DNA of 64,000 bases from Brevundimonas pishanensis (GTDB lineage: Bacteria; Pseudomonadota; Alphaproteobacteria; Caulobacterales; Caulobacteraceae). This document shows, one piece after another, positions 25,963-34,901 of the stretch (the first letter of the stretch is position 1; each line of letters starts with the position of its first letter). The DNA lies in the NCBI RefSeq assembly GCF_022750635.1, contig NZ_JAJKBG010000002.1:248001-312000 (forward strand), in the 5' to 3' direction. Made by a program: the position numbers and the translations under genes. The notes below the pieces were generated by a model, which saw only the letters and a program-made list of their open reading frames with translations, ran no database searches and was not told the origin of the DNA.

Positions 25963-25982
25963 TCACGCAAAACACAGCGTGA
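25963..25982. promoter_or_regulatory. Inverted repeat in the hemB-hemA control region
   Basis: TCACGC-N8-GCGTGA, perfect six-base arms, about 50 bases upstream of hemB and 160 upstream of hemA. It does not match an FNR/FixK box (TTGAT-N4-ATCAA), of which I see none in the region. A regulator site is possible. Confidence 0.3.
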
Positions 25983-26144
25983 AACGTCATCTTTCACCTT
26001 GAAATCCGGTCTGTTTCCCTAACCTTGGCTGCGAACCGTTATCAGTTGGTCGAACTGGGTCATTTTGTCCTGCCGCTAACGTGGACAAGCGGTTATCAAG
26101 AGCGCAAATAAGCTAACGCCTTTATAAAGAAAAGAAACGCAGTC

Positions 26145-27371
26145 TTGTTCGACTATAAATCCGCCTTTCAAAACTCTGTAGAGCAGGTACGTACCGAGGG
26201 CCGCTATCGCGTGTTCGCGGACCTGAAACGCGTGCGTGGAGAATTCCCGAAGGCTGTACGCCGTCGTGAAGATGGCACCGAACAAGACGTCGTCATCTGG
26301 TGCTCGAACGACTATCTGGGCATGGGCCAGCATCCGGTTGTTCTGGAGGCTATGCACGAAGCGCTGGACAGTGTTGGTGCCGGTGCCGGTGGCACCCGCA
26401 ACATCTCGGGTACGACGCGTTCGGCTGTTGATCTGGAAGCTGAACTGGCGAGTTGGCACCAGAAGGAAGCCGCGCTTCTTTTCACCTCGGGTTACGTTGG
26501 CAATGAAGCGACGCTTTCGACGCTTCAGAAAGTCCTGCCGGGCCTGATCATTTTCTCTGACGCCCTGAACCATGCTTCGATGATCGAAGGCATTCGTCAC
26601 GGCGGTGGCCCGCGCCATATCTTCCGTCACAACGATCTGGCGCATCTGGAAGAATTGCTGGCCGCAGCACCTGCCGACGCACCAAAGCTGATTGCGTTTG
26701 AGTCCGTCTATTCGATGGACGGCGATATTGCCGACCTGAAGGCGACCATCGCTCTGGCCCGTAAGTACAACGCCATGACTTATCTGGACGAAGTCCATGC
26801 GGTTGGCCTGTACGGCGCGACCGGCGCAGGTGTGGCCGAGCGTGACGACGTTCTGGCCGAAATCGACATCATCGAATGCACCATGGGTAAGGCTATCGGC
26901 GTCATGGGCGGGTATATTGCGGCCGACGCTGTGATTATCGACGCTGTGCGTTCGTGGGCTTCGGGCTTCATCTTCACGACCTCGCTGCCGCCGGCACTGA
27001 CCGCTGGTGCGTTGGCGTCGGTTCGCCACCTCAAGACGCACCCTGAACTGCGCGAGCAGCATCAGGAACGCGCTCAGGCGCTGAAAGACCGTTTCGCCGC
27101 TGCTGGCCTGCCGGTCATGCCGTCGGAGAGCCACATCGTTCCGGTGCTGGTCGGCAATCCGGTCCACTGCAAGAAGATTTCGGACATGCTGCTGGACGAG
27201 TACGGCATCTACGTTCAGCCGATCAACTATCCGACCGTGCCCAAGGGGACCGAGCGTCTGCGCTTTACTCCGTCGCCCAACCATGACGACGACATGATGG
27301 ACAAGCTGGTCGACGCGATGGACAAGCTGTTCTCGCACTGCAACGTTGCGCGTCAACCGGTCGCTGCGTGA
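26145..27371 (+). CDS. hemA: 5-aminolevulinate synthase
   Basis: A 408-residue PLP enzyme making 5-aminolevulinate from glycine and succinyl-CoA, the alphaproteobacterial (C4) route to heme. Motifs: GAGAGGTRNISGT, TYLDEVHAVGLYG and the PLP lysine in CTMGKAIGVMGG. The start is a TTG (reading Met-Phe-Asp-Tyr-Lys), preceded by a purine-rich AAGAAAAGAAACG stretch; no ATG fits the conserved N-terminus. Glycine supply is made by glyA just downstream. The stop overlaps the next small gene by four bases (GTGA). Confidence 0.96.
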   Translation: MFDYKSAFQNSVEQVRTEGRYRVFADLKRVRGEFPKAVRRREDGTEQDVVIWCSNDYLGMGQHPVVLEAMHEALDSVGAGAGGTRNISGTTRSAVDLEAELASWHQKEAALLFTSGYVGNEATLSTLQKVLPGLIIFSDALNHASMIEGIRHGGGPRHIFRHNDLAHLEELLAAAPADAPKLIAFESVYSMDGDIADLKATIALARKYNAMTYLDEVHAVGLYGATGAGVAERDDVLAEIDIIECTMGKAIGVMGGYIAADAVIIDAVRSWASGFIFTTSLPPALTAGALASVRHLKTHPELREQHQERAQALKDRFAAAGLPVMPSESHIVPVLVGNPVHCKKISDMLLDEYGIYVQPINYPTVPKGTERLRFTPSPNHDDDMMDKLVDAMDKLFSHCNVARQPVAA

Positions 27372-27562
27372 ACACGAACACTGGCGAACTCGGCGAAGTG
27401 ATCGTCGAGTTCGTTCGTAACGGCACATATTTGAAATGCTCCGCAGTTCACGTCGCCACAGGCCGTGAAGTGAGCGCGATGGGCTCGGCCAACGATCCCA
27501 GAGGCGTGGAGCGTGTCGCTATCGCAAAGCTGCGGCGTGCGCTGGCTATGACGTCGGGCTGA
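27368..27562 (+). CDS. Short conserved protein downstream of hemA (DUF6898-like)
   Basis: A 64-residue protein starting at a GTG that overlaps the hemA stop by four bases, so it is translationally coupled. The core EVIVEFVRNGTYLKCSAVHVATGREVS and the later RGVERVAIAKLRRAL resemble, from memory, a short alphaproteobacterial family of unknown function (DUF6898) commonly found next to hemA. It is soluble and has no signal peptide. Its function is unknown; a link to heme synthesis or to HemA regulation would be inference from position. Confidence 0.75.
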   Translation: MNTNTGELGEVIVEFVRNGTYLKCSAVHVATGREVSAMGSANDPRGVERVAIAKLRRALAMTSG

Positions 27563-27706
27563 TCTGGCCGACTGGCGGAGCTCAAACGGTACTCGGCACG
27601 CGATATAATGGGGTAGGGTGCCAACCTTGCCCTTAGATATTGTGGTTAGAGACGACGCGGCCTAGATAGGAGCACCGTTTTCCCCACAGCCTTCGGGATT
27701 CTCACA

Positions 27707-28990
27707 GTGACCGCCTTCACCCACGACTCCTATTTCACCAAATCTCTGGCCGACGCAGATCCGGAGATTTTCGGCGGCATTCAAAGCGAGCTGGGTCGCC
27801 AGCAGGAGCAGATCGAGCTGATCGCTTCTGAAAACATCGTCTCGAAGGCGGTGCTGGACGCTCAGGGTTCGGTCCTGACCAACAAATACGCCGAAGGCTA
27901 TCCGGGTCGTCGCTACTATGGTGGCTGCGAGTTCGTCGACATCACCGAAGATCTGGCCCGCGAGCGCGCCAAGAAGCTGTTCGGAGCCCAATTCGCGAAC
28001 GTTCAACCGCACTCGGGCGCACAGGCTAACCAAGCTGTGTTCTTCGCCCTGCTGCAGCCGGGCGACACCTTCCTCGGCATGGATCTGGCTTGTGGTGGTC
28101 ACCTGACCCACGGCTCGCCCGCCAACCAGTCGGGCAAGTGGTTCCGTCCGGTGACCTATAAGGTCCGTGAAGACGACCACACCATCGACTACGACAACGT
28201 TGCCGAAATGGCCGAGCGCGAGAAGCCGAAGCTGATCCTCGCCGGCGCTTCGGCTTATGCGCGCGAGATTGACTTCAAGCGCTTCCGCGAAATCGCTGAT
28301 AGCGTCGGCGCTTACCTGATGGTCGACATGGCGCACTATGCCGGTCTGATCGCCGGTGGCGTTTATCCTGACCCGCTGCCGCACGCCCACGTCGTCACCA
28401 CCACGACCCATAAGACCCTGCGCGGTCCGCGCGGCGGTATGATCCTGTCGAACGACGTGGATCTGGGTAAGAAGATCAACTCGGCAGTCTTCCCGGGCCT
28501 GCAAGGCGGCCCGCTGGAGCACGTCATCGCCGGTAAGGCTGTGGCCTTCGGTGAAGCACTGAAGCCGGAGTTCAAGCTCTATGCCCAGCAAGTCGTGAAG
28601 AACGCCAAGGCTCTGTCGGAAGTCCTGATCGAGCGCGGTCTGGCCATCGTCACCGGCGGCACCGACAGCCACCTGATGCTGGTCGATCTGCGTCCGATGG
28701 GCGTGACCGGCAAGGCCACCGAGCATGAGCTCGAAAAGGCTCTGATGACCTGCAACAAGAACGGCGTGCCGTTCGACACGGCTCCGTTCACCGTCACCTC
28801 GGGCATCCGTCTGGGCACGCCGGCTGGCACGACCCGTGGCTTCGGCGAGGACGAGTTCCGCCAAATCGGTCACTGGATCGCCGACGTCGTTTCGTCGATG
28901 AATGGTGGCGATGAAGCCGATCCGGCTGTGATCGCCTCGGTCGCTGCTCAGGTTCGCGAGCTCACCAATCGCTTCCCGATCTATCGCTAA
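27707..28990 (+). CDS. glyA: Serine hydroxymethyltransferase
   Basis: A 427-residue PLP enzyme interconverting serine and glycine with tetrahydrofolate. The N-terminal block [37 protein letters not shown] and the PLP lysine motif [14 protein letters not shown] are canonical. The start is a GTG (VTAFTHDS). It opens a plus-strand operon: nrdR follows after 13 bases, then the rib genes, nusB and thiL. It supplies one-carbon units, and glycine for the HemA encoded upstream. Confidence 0.97.
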   Translation: MTAFTHDSYFTKSLADADPEIFGGIQSELGRQQEQIELIASENIVSKAVLDAQGSVLTNKYAEGYPGRRYYGGCEFVDITEDLARERAKKLFGAQFANVQPHSGAQANQAVFFALLQPGDTFLGMDLACGGHLTHGSPANQSGKWFRPVTYKVREDDHTIDYDNVAEMAEREKPKLILAGASAYAREIDFKRFREIADSVGAYLMVDMAHYAGLIAGGVYPDPLPHAHVVTTTTHKTLRGPRGGMILSNDVDLGKKINSAVFPGLQGGPLEHVIAGKAVAFGEALKPEFKLYAQQVVKNAKALSEVLIERGLAIVTGGTDSHLMLVDLRPMGVTGKATEHELEKALMTCNKNGVPFDTAPFTVTSGIRLGTPAGTTRGFGEDEFRQIGHWIADVVSSMNGGDEADPAVIASVAAQVRELTNRFPIYR

Positions 28991-29003
28991 GGGATTGATT
29001 TGA

Positions 29004-29483
29004 ATGAAGTGCCCCTTCTGTGGAAATGGCGACACTCAGGTGAAGGACAGCCGACCGTCGGATGACGGGTCAGCTATCCGTCGCCGTCGCTCGTGCCCGC
29101 AATGCGGGGGGCGCTTCACCACTTTCGAGCGCGTTCAACTGCGTGAATTGGTCATTCTGAAACGGAATGGCCGCCGCACCCCGTTTGATAGGGACAAGCT
29201 GGAACGCTCGTTGGGCATTGCCTTGCGTAAACGCCCGGTTCAGCCGGATCAGGTCGAACAACTGGTCAGCCGCATCGTGCGCCAGTTGGAAAGCCTCGGT
29301 GAAACCGAAATCCAGTCCAGCGTCGTGGGCGACTTCATCATGAAGGCGCTCAAGAGCGTCGATGAAGTAGCCTATGTCCGCTACGCCTCGGTTTACAAAG
29401 ACTTCCGTCACACCAGCGACTTCGCCAAATTCCTCGGCGAAGAAGGCTTTGACGAGGCCAAGCCGCGCTCCGGTCTGGACTAG
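29004..29483 (+). CDS. nrdR: Transcriptional repressor NrdR
   Basis: A 159-residue repressor of ribonucleotide reductase genes. It has a zinc ribbon ([17 protein letters not shown] ... [14 protein letters not shown]) followed by an ATP-cone domain that senses ATP/dATP ([30 protein letters not shown]). Length and motifs are standard. Position between glyA and the rib genes is common in alphaproteobacteria. Its stop overlaps the GTG start of the ribD-like gene by one base. Confidence 0.96.
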   Translation: MKCPFCGNGDTQVKDSRPSDDGSAIRRRRSCPQCGGRFTTFERVQLRELVILKRNGRRTPFDRDKLERSLGIALRKRPVQPDQVEQLVSRIVRQLESLGETEIQSSVVGDFIMKALKSVDEVAYVRYASVYKDFRHTSDFAKFLGEEGFDEAKPRSGLD

Positions 29484-30109
29484 TGCGCCCGCGCGTCACC
29501 CTTAAACTGGCGACGTCTCTGGACGGCCGTATCGCTATGGCGTCGGGTGAGAGCCAGTGGATCACGGGTGCGGAGTCGCGCCTGCAAGGCCATCGGCTTC
29601 GTGCAGCACATGCGGCCATCATGGTCGGTGTTGAAACGGTGCTATGCGACAATCCGCAACTGAATGTCCGGGTACCGGATGAACAGCATCCCGACCCGTT
29701 GCGTGTCGTACTGGATAGCCGTCTGCGCACACCCGTCGATGCGCGTGTTCTAACTGGCGCATTGGTGCTTACTACGGCAGAACCCTTGGCGCTGGGTGAT
29801 GCCGAGGTGGTTCGCGTAGAGGCAGACGGGCAGGGGCGTCCTGATCCAGCGGCGGTATTGGCCGCTCTAGCCGACAGAAATATTACCAGTGTTCTGATCG
29901 AAGGCGGTGGCCGCGTGGCCGCATCCTTTGTAAAGGCAGGGCTGGTCGACGTAATCGAGTGGTTCAGAGCTCCGGTGCTGCTGGGCCACGAGGGACGTCC
30001 AGCGGTAGCTGATCTCGGTTTTGACCGACTTTCGGATACGCCAAGGTTCAAGCGTCTTGCGGTTTCGCCTTTGGGTGACGACCTGTGGGAACGCTACGAG
30101 AAGGCATGA
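29483..30109 (+). CDS. ribD: RibD reductase domain only (pyrimidine reductase), deaminase domain missing
   Basis: A 208-residue protein matching only the C-terminal reductase half of RibD: RVTLKLATSLDGRIA, SQWITGAESR, LRAAHAAIMVGVETVL, LIEGGGRVAASFVKAGLVD. Normal bacterial RibD is 330-380 residues with an N-terminal zinc deaminase (CHH/PCxxxGRT motifs), absent here. The GTG start overlaps the nrdR stop, leaving no room for that domain. The enzyme should reduce the ribosylamino-pyrimidine with NADPH; the deamination must come from a gene elsewhere. It is four bases upstream of ribE. Confidence 0.88.
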   Translation: MRPRVTLKLATSLDGRIAMASGESQWITGAESRLQGHRLRAAHAAIMVGVETVLCDNPQLNVRVPDEQHPDPLRVVLDSRLRTPVDARVLTGALVLTTAEPLALGDAEVVRVEADGQGRPDPAAVLAALADRNITSVLIEGGGRVAASFVKAGLVDVIEWFRAPVLLGHEGRPAVADLGFDRLSDTPRFKRLAVSPLGDDLWERYEKA

Positions 30110-30112
30110 ATT

Positions 30113-30703
30113 ATGTTCACAGGCATTGTCACTGATATCGGGCGCGTCCGCGACGTCCGCCGCACGGAACGCGACTGGCGTTACGAGATCGAAACGGTCT
30201 GGGACACCTCGACGATTGATCTTGGCGCTTCGGTTTCGCATTCAGGCTGCTGCCTGACCGTTACCGAAAAGGGCGATGGCTGGTTCGCAGTCGAGGTTTC
30301 GGCCGAAACCCTGTCCAAGACCAAGCTGGGCGAGTGGGCTGAAGGTTCGCGCATTAATCTGGAACGTGCGGCGACCCTGGGTTCGGAACTGGGTGGTCAC
30401 ATCGTGTCGGGCCACGTCGACGGTCTGGGCATGGTTGTGTCGATCACGCCGGAGAACGGCTCGCACCGCATTCGTTTTGAGGCTCCGGCTCCGCTGCACC
30501 GTTTCATCGCGGCCAAGGGCTCGATCACCGTCGACGGCGTTTCGCTGACCGTGAACGAGGTCGAAGGCCAAGAGTTCGGCGTGAACATCATCCCCCACAC
30601 CTGGGAAGCGACCACCTTGGGTACGCTAAAGGTAGGGGATAAGGTCAATCTGGAGATTGATATGCTGGCGCGATACCTCGCGCGGTGGCAGGAGACTGCA
30701 TAA
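30113..30703 (+). CDS. ribE: Riboflavin synthase, alpha subunit
   Basis: A 196-residue enzyme with two lumazine-binding repeats, starting MFTGIVTDIGRV and HIVSGHVDGLGMVVS; the catalytic N-terminal and central motifs SHSGCCLTV and SVDGVSLTVNEVEG-like (TVDGVSLTV) are present. It dismutates two lumazine molecules into riboflavin and the pyrimidine precursor. The stop TAA shares its last A with the ATG of the next gene, so translation is coupled. Some genomes call this gene ribC. Confidence 0.95.
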   Translation: MFTGIVTDIGRVRDVRRTERDWRYEIETVWDTSTIDLGASVSHSGCCLTVTEKGDGWFAVEVSAETLSKTKLGEWAEGSRINLERAATLGSELGGHIVSGHVDGLGMVVSITPENGSHRIRFEAPAPLHRFIAAKGSITVDGVSLTVNEVEGQEFGVNIIPHTWEATTLGTLKVGDKVNLEIDMLARYLARWQETA

Positions 30704-31836
30704 TGCAACTGACGTCCGCCATCCCCGACAGCCCGATCAGCCCGATCGAAGACATCATCGACGACGCCCGTAACGGCCGTCCGTACATCCTCGTGGATGC
30801 GGAAGACCGCGAGAACGAAGGCGACGTGATCATTCCGGCCCAGTTCGCGACGCCGGACCAGATCAACTTCATGGCCAAGCACGCGCGTGGCCTGATTTGT
30901 TTGGCGGTTACGGCTGAACGCGCCAAGCAGCTTCGCCTGCCGCCGATGGCTGCGGAAAACCGCGAGAGCATGGGCACGGCTTTCACGGTCTCTATCGAGG
31001 CGAAGGAAGGCGTCACGACCGGTATCTCGGCGGCTGACCGTGCGCGTACTGTTCAAGTAGCTGCCGATCCGACCAAGGGTGCCGACGACATCGTCTCGCC
31101 CGGTCACATCTTCCCGCTGGTCGCGCGTGAGGGTGGCGTGCTGGTTCGCACCGGTCACACCGAAGCTGCGGTAGACATTAGCCGTATGGCTGGCCTGATC
31201 CCCGCAGGCGTGATCTGCGAGATCATGAACGACGACGGCACCATGGCCCGCATGCCGGACTTGGTCGCCTTTGCACAAAAGCACGGGCTCAAGATCGGTA
31301 CGATTGCCGACCTGATCGCCTATCGCCGCCGAACCGAACGCTTCGTCGAGCGCACGCTGGATACTCCGTTCGAAAGTATCTATGGCGGTACGTTCCGCAT
31401 GGTGGTCTATCGCAATACCATCGAAGGCCACGAGCATGTCGCTCTGATCAAGGGCGAGATCAACCCCGACACGGTGACCCGTGTTCGCATGCACCAGATC
31501 GACTTTGCAGCCGATCTGCTTGGCCATATCGAGGCGCGTCAGGACTATATCCCGCGCGCACTTAAGGCTATGAGCGAGCACAACGGCCCTGCCGTTGCCG
31601 TATTTTTGCGTGATCCGGGCCTTCACAGGCTTTCGGAGCGTCTGGTCGGTGGCGACCAACCTGCGGCAGCTGATAGAGCCCTTAAAAATTACGGCGTGGG
31701 CGCGCAGATCTTGCTGGATCTGGGCGTGCGCGACATGACTGTTATGAGTTCCAACCGCCCCAACCCGACGGCGCTCGATGGCTACGGCCTTCGTATTGTC
31801 GGCTGGTGCGATATGGACGGAGAAGACCAATCCTGA
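30703..31836 (+). CDS. ribB: RibBX: DHBP synthase fused to a cyclohydrolase-II-like domain lacking its zinc ligands
   Basis: A 377-residue protein. Residues 1 to about 210 are 3,4-dihydroxy-2-butanone-4-phosphate synthase, with [21 protein letters not shown] and [12 protein letters not shown] intact. The C-terminal part follows the RibA (GTP cyclohydrolase II) layout, but the zinc segment, which normally has three cysteines, reads [15 protein letters not shown], and the catalytic EGRG-type segment is [10 protein letters not shown]. This fits the RibBX class described in proteobacteria, where the second domain is not an active cyclohydrolase. A separate ribA would then be required elsewhere. 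Confidence 0.9.
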   Translation: MQLTSAIPDSPISPIEDIIDDARNGRPYILVDAEDRENEGDVIIPAQFATPDQINFMAKHARGLICLAVTAERAKQLRLPPMAAENRESMGTAFTVSIEAKEGVTTGISAADRARTVQVAADPTKGADDIVSPGHIFPLVAREGGVLVRTGHTEAAVDISRMAGLIPAGVICEIMNDDGTMARMPDLVAFAQKHGLKIGTIADLIAYRRRTERFVERTLDTPFESIYGGTFRMVVYRNTIEGHEHVALIKGEINPDTVTRVRMHQIDFAADLLGHIEARQDYIPRALKAMSEHNGPAVAVFLRDPGLHRLSERLVGGDQPAAADRALKNYGVGAQILLDLGVRDMTVMSSNRPNPTALDGYGLRIVGWCDMDGEDQS

Positions 31837-32294
31837 CCGATCCTTATCGCGTCCTCATTGTCGAGGCACGCTTCTACGACGATCTCGCTGATGCGCTGCT
31901 GGACGGCGCAACCGATGCTCTGCGTTCGCAAGGCGTCGAATTTGACGTTGTTACCGTACCGGGCGCACTCGAAATCCCGACTGTAATCGCCATGGCTAAT
32001 GAGGCAGGTAAACTGCCGACCGCACCGCGCTATGACGGCTATGTCGCGCTGGGCACCATCATTCGTGGTGAAACCTACCACTTCGAGATCGTCGCCGACC
32101 AATCGGCCGCCGGTATCATGGAGTTGGGCCTCAAGGGCCTGGCCATTGGTAACGGTATTCTGACGACCGAAGACGAAGATCAAGCCTGGCACCGCGCCAA
32201 GCGTTCGGAAGCAGATAAGGGCGGCTTTGCAGCCCGTGCCTGCCTGGACCTAATCAACCTGCGTAAACGACTAACCAAAGGACTGGCTTCGTGA
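31806..32294 (+). CDS. ribH: 6,7-dimethyl-8-ribityllumazine synthase
   Basis: A protein of about 153-162 residues forming the lumazine synthase shell: [50 protein letters not shown] (catalytic His in TYHFE) and [13 protein letters not shown]. The start is unclear. GTG 31806 overlaps ribBX by 31 bases and has no good ribosome site, whereas GGAGAAG (31819-31825) sits seven bases before a CTG (31833) that overlaps the ribBX stop in CTGA. It feeds RibE and is coupled to nusB by a four-base GTGA overlap. Confidence 0.93.
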   Translation: MRYGRRRPILTDPYRVLIVEARFYDDLADALLDGATDALRSQGVEFDVVTVPGALEIPTVIAMANEAGKLPTAPRYDGYVALGTIIRGETYHFEIVADQSAAGIMELGLKGLAIGNGILTTEDEDQAWHRAKRSEADKGGFAARACLDLINLRKRLTKGLAS

Positions 32295-32824
32295 CGGACG
32301 CCCCCAAACCCGCAACCGTTGCCGAAGTCATGGCCCAACTGGCCGAGGCGGATAAGGCAAATGCCGAACCGCAACTGACCAGCCGTCAGCGCCGCGCCCG
32401 TACCGTGTCCCGTCTGGCTGCCGTTCAGGCGCTGTACCAGATGGAACTGGTCGGCGAGCCGGTCGAGAAGGTGGTCCGCGAGTTCCGCAACTTCCGCTTC
32501 GATGGTGATATCGAGGGTCAAACGCTGGCTGAAGCCGACGAAGACTACTTCGCGGACATCGTACGCGGTGTGGTTGAGGATCAGGCCGCTATCGACACGC
32601 TGGTGAAGGCGCATCTGGCGTCGAACTGGCGCATGGAGCGTCTGGACTCGACCGTTCGTGCGCTGCTGCGTTGCGGCACGTGGGAACTGAAGCACAAATC
32701 CGAAGTGCCACTGGAAATCGTCATCGACGAGTATGTCGAGCTGGCTAAGGCCTTCTTCGACGATGCAGAGGCCAAGTTCGTGAACGCAGCGCTGGACGCT
32801 GTGGCTCGCGATGCCCGCGATTGA
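32291..32824 (+). CDS. nusB: Transcription antitermination factor NusB
   Basis: A 177-residue protein with an N-terminal extension of about 35 residues and then the NusB fold: [57 protein letters not shown] and [14 protein letters not shown]. With NusE it binds boxA RNA for antitermination of rRNA operons. The GTG start overlaps ribH, and the stop lies inside the start region of thiL (14-base overlap). The ribH-nusB-thiL order is common in proteobacteria. Confidence 0.95.
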   Translation: MTDAPKPATVAEVMAQLAEADKANAEPQLTSRQRRARTVSRLAAVQALYQMELVGEPVEKVVREFRNFRFDGDIEGQTLAEADEDYFADIVRGVVEDQAAIDTLVKAHLASNWRMERLDSTVRALLRCGTWELKHKSEVPLEIVIDEYVELAKAFFDDAEAKFVNAALDAVARDARD

Positions 32825-33800
32825 CGTTGTAGGCGAATTCGAGACGATCCAGCGGCTGTTGAAGCCGCTGGCCCATCCCGAGTGGGCGAGGGGGCTGGCT
32901 GACGACGTCGCTGCCCTTCCGTCCCGCTCGGGATTTGACTTGATCCTCACCAAGGACGCCTTGGTCGAAGGGGTCCACTTCCTTCCTGAAGACCCGTTGG
33001 ACGAAGTGGCGCAAAAGCTGCTTCGCGTGAACCTGTCCGACATCGCGGCCAAGGGTGCGGTGCCATTTGGCTATCTGCTGGCCTGTCATTGGTCGGAACG
33101 ATGCGGCTGGCCGGAGCGCGAACTGTTTGTCGCAGGGCTGCGACGCGATCAGGCGCTTTTCGACATTCAACTCATAGGCGGCGACACGGTCCGCACCCCC
33201 GGTCCGTTGTCATTTTCGGTGACGATGCTGGGCTGGGTGCCCGCAGGCAGGGCTGTGCATCGCGGCGGCGCGCGTCCCGGCGACGCTGTGTTTGTCACGG
33301 GAGCGATCGGCGACGGCTGGCTGGGGCTTCAGGCCTGTCAGGGCACGCTCAATCTGGCGCAGGACCGGCTCGAGTATCTACAGCGGGTCTATCGCACGCC
33401 CATGCCCCAAACCGACTTTGCCGAGGTGATCCTGAAGTCGGCCAGTGCCAGTGCCGATGTCTCGGATGGGTTGATGGCCGACGCAGGTCGCATCGCCGCG
33501 GCCAGTGGCTGCTCCGTTGTTCTCGACCTCGAGGTGACGCCGCGCTCTGCTGCTGCGGACGCGTGGTTTGATGGACGGGTTGATGAGCAGGCGGCGCTGG
33601 AACAGTTGGCGTCGGGTGGTGATGACTACCAAATTCTCTTCACCGCATCGGCTTCCACCGAAGAGGCGCTGCGTCGGGAGGCCGAGCGCCGTCATGTGCG
33701 CCTGACCCGTATTGGCTCGGTTGTGGCGGGCGAGGGGCTGGTCGTGCGTTATCGCGGTCAGGACATAACGCCCGAAGTGACAGGCTATTCCCACGACTGA
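32811..33800 (+). CDS. thiL: Thiamine-monophosphate kinase
   Basis: A 329-residue enzyme of the PurM/ThiL fold. Motifs: [10 protein letters not shown] (metal/ATP-binding aspartates), [54 protein letters not shown] and the C-terminal [12 protein letters not shown]. It phosphorylates thiamine monophosphate to the active diphosphate cofactor. It overlaps nusB by 14 bases and ends the cofactor part of the operon. Confidence 0.95.
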   Translation: MPAIDVVGEFETIQRLLKPLAHPEWARGLADDVAALPSRSGFDLILTKDALVEGVHFLPEDPLDEVAQKLLRVNLSDIAAKGAVPFGYLLACHWSERCGWPERELFVAGLRRDQALFDIQLIGGDTVRTPGPLSFSVTMLGWVPAGRAVHRGGARPGDAVFVTGAIGDGWLGLQACQGTLNLAQDRLEYLQRVYRTPMPQTDFAEVILKSASASADVSDGLMADAGRIAAASGCSVVLDLEVTPRSAAADAWFDGRVDEQAALEQLASGGDDYQILFTASASTEEALRREAERRHVRLTRIGSVVAGEGLVVRYRGQDITPEVTGYSHD

Positions 33801-33839
33801 GGCAATCAGTTGCTAACGGCTAAGCTGTACGTTCGCGGC

Positions 33840-34265
33840 ATGCTTGTTCGATCTCTCGCCGCCCTTGCTCTGATACTGGCCGCTGCGCCGACCGCGGCGT
33901 TGGCCGCTTCACCTGAGGCGGCTGCCCCGCCCGAGGCCGCTTGGGTAACCTTGACCGGCGTCGGTCTGCCGATCATCGCGGACGGGCGGGTGCGAAACCA
34001 CGTCTTTGTCGAGATGAAGCTTCATTTGAAGCCCGGTTTGGCTCCGGAACAGGCACGCGCCAAGAATACAGCGATCCGCGACGCACTGATCCGCGAGGGA
34101 CATCGGCGGTCGCTTGGTGAAGCGCGGAACTGGAACCGGCTGGACGAGCGGGCCTTGGCCGCAGCGGTGATGCAAATCGCCAACACCCAGCTTGGACGCG
34201 GAAGCGTGCTACGGGTCGAGGTTGTTAGACAGACCCCTCGCATGCGTGTGCGCAATCCGGTCTGA
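33840..34265 (+). CDS. Secreted protein of unknown function at the end of the rib-thiL operon
   Basis: From the ATG at 33840 (40 bases after thiL) the protein is 141 residues, with a signal peptide (LVRSLAALALILAAAPTAALA) and an acidic, proline-rich junction. The mature part carries WVTLTGVGLPIIADGRV and NHVFVEMKLHLKPG, then an amphipathic region AIRDALIREGHRRSLGEARNW. The layout (hydrophobic start, beta pair, helix with IRD) loosely recalls FliL-type periplasmic domains, but I cannot assign a family. A terminator follows 17 bases after the stop. Confidence 0.65.
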   Translation: MLVRSLAALALILAAAPTAALAASPEAAAPPEAAWVTLTGVGLPIIADGRVRNHVFVEMKLHLKPGLAPEQARAKNTAIRDALIREGHRRSLGEARNWNRLDERALAAAVMQIANTQLGRGSVLRVEVVRQTPRMRVRNPV

Positions 34266-34281
34266 GATTTCGCGCAAAGAA

Positions 34282-34306
34282 AAGGCCCCGATAAAATCGG
34301 AGCCTT
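34282..34306. terminator. Terminator between the thiL operon and bamE
   Basis: AAGGC-C-CCGAT pairs with ATCGG-A-GCCTT around a three-base loop with one mismatch; GATCTTTT follows on the plus strand and an A-rich stretch precedes, so it may serve both convergent transcripts. Confidence 0.6.
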
Positions 34307-34330
34307 GATCTTTTGAGAGTGCCCTAAGCC

Positions 34331-34810
34331 TTAGTCGCGGCGCTGTTGGCCCGGCACGTCTTCGTCGGTTCGCGGCAGTTGGCCACGGCCCACGTTACCC
34401 AGCAGCTGCTCGAGGATGGTCAGCGAGCGTCCACGGGTCGGGGTCTCGCGCTTGATCATCGCGATCTGCAGACCGTCATCCAGATCCACGTTGCGAACCG
34501 CCGCAACAACGCCGGTGCCTTCGTTGAAGGTGATCTCGGTGATGTTGCGCTGGGTCACCTTAGGCGTCGAGTAGGTGTAACGCTCGGTCACCTGGGTGAC
34601 GTAGTACCAGACGTTTTCTGATTCGAACGTCGACGAGGTCGAGGGCGAGCCCAACTTGGACAGCACAGTCTCGCGCGTGTCGGTACCAACGACGATGTCG
34701 TCCGGCTTATTATCGATTACCTGAAAGCCCTGAGTCGTGATGCGCGGGGCGCAGGCAGCGGTAAGGACAGTCAAGGAAATGACGGCGAGAAGCGACTTAG
34801 TGCGGAGCAT
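34331..34810 (-). CDS. bamE: Outer membrane assembly lipoprotein BamE (SmpA/OmlA)
   Basis: A 159-residue lipoprotein (signal ending VLTAAC) with the SmpA/OmlA domain: DDIVVGTDTRETVLSKLGSPS, then NVWYYVTQVTERYTYSTPKVT and ITFNEGTGVVAAVRNVDL. BamE is an accessory member of the BAM complex that inserts outer-membrane beta-barrels. The C-terminal extension LTILEQLLGNVGRGQLP is typical of alphaproteobacterial forms. It is divergent from the bc1 chaperone gene. Confidence 0.92.
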   Translation of the reverse strand: MLRTKSLLAVISLTVLTAACAPRITTQGFQVIDNKPDDIVVGTDTRETVLSKLGSPSTSSTFESENVWYYVTQVTERYTYSTPKVTQRNITEITFNEGTGVVAAVRNVDLDDGLQIAMIKRETPTRGRSLTILEQLLGNVGRGQLPRTDEDVPGQQRRD

Positions 34811-34901
34811 CTGCGATGGGCCTCTGCGAAACGAGCTCTTTGACCTAGCGTCCGTAGCGCCTTAGTGCAACGTCGCGGAGTAAAGAGGGTCGTGAAATAA
34901 T

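Noticed and set aside
25914..26144. FNR/FixK box between hemB and hemA
   Set aside because: No TTGAT-N4-ATCAA or near variant is present in either strand.
27662..29035. A 457-codon minus-strand open frame opposite glyA
   Set aside because: Antisense shadow of glyA; no domain and no ribosome site.
30397..31830. A 477-codon minus-strand open frame opposite ribE and ribBX
   Set aside because: Low-complexity composition (His/Arg/Asp rich) without motifs; the plus strand holds conserved genes.
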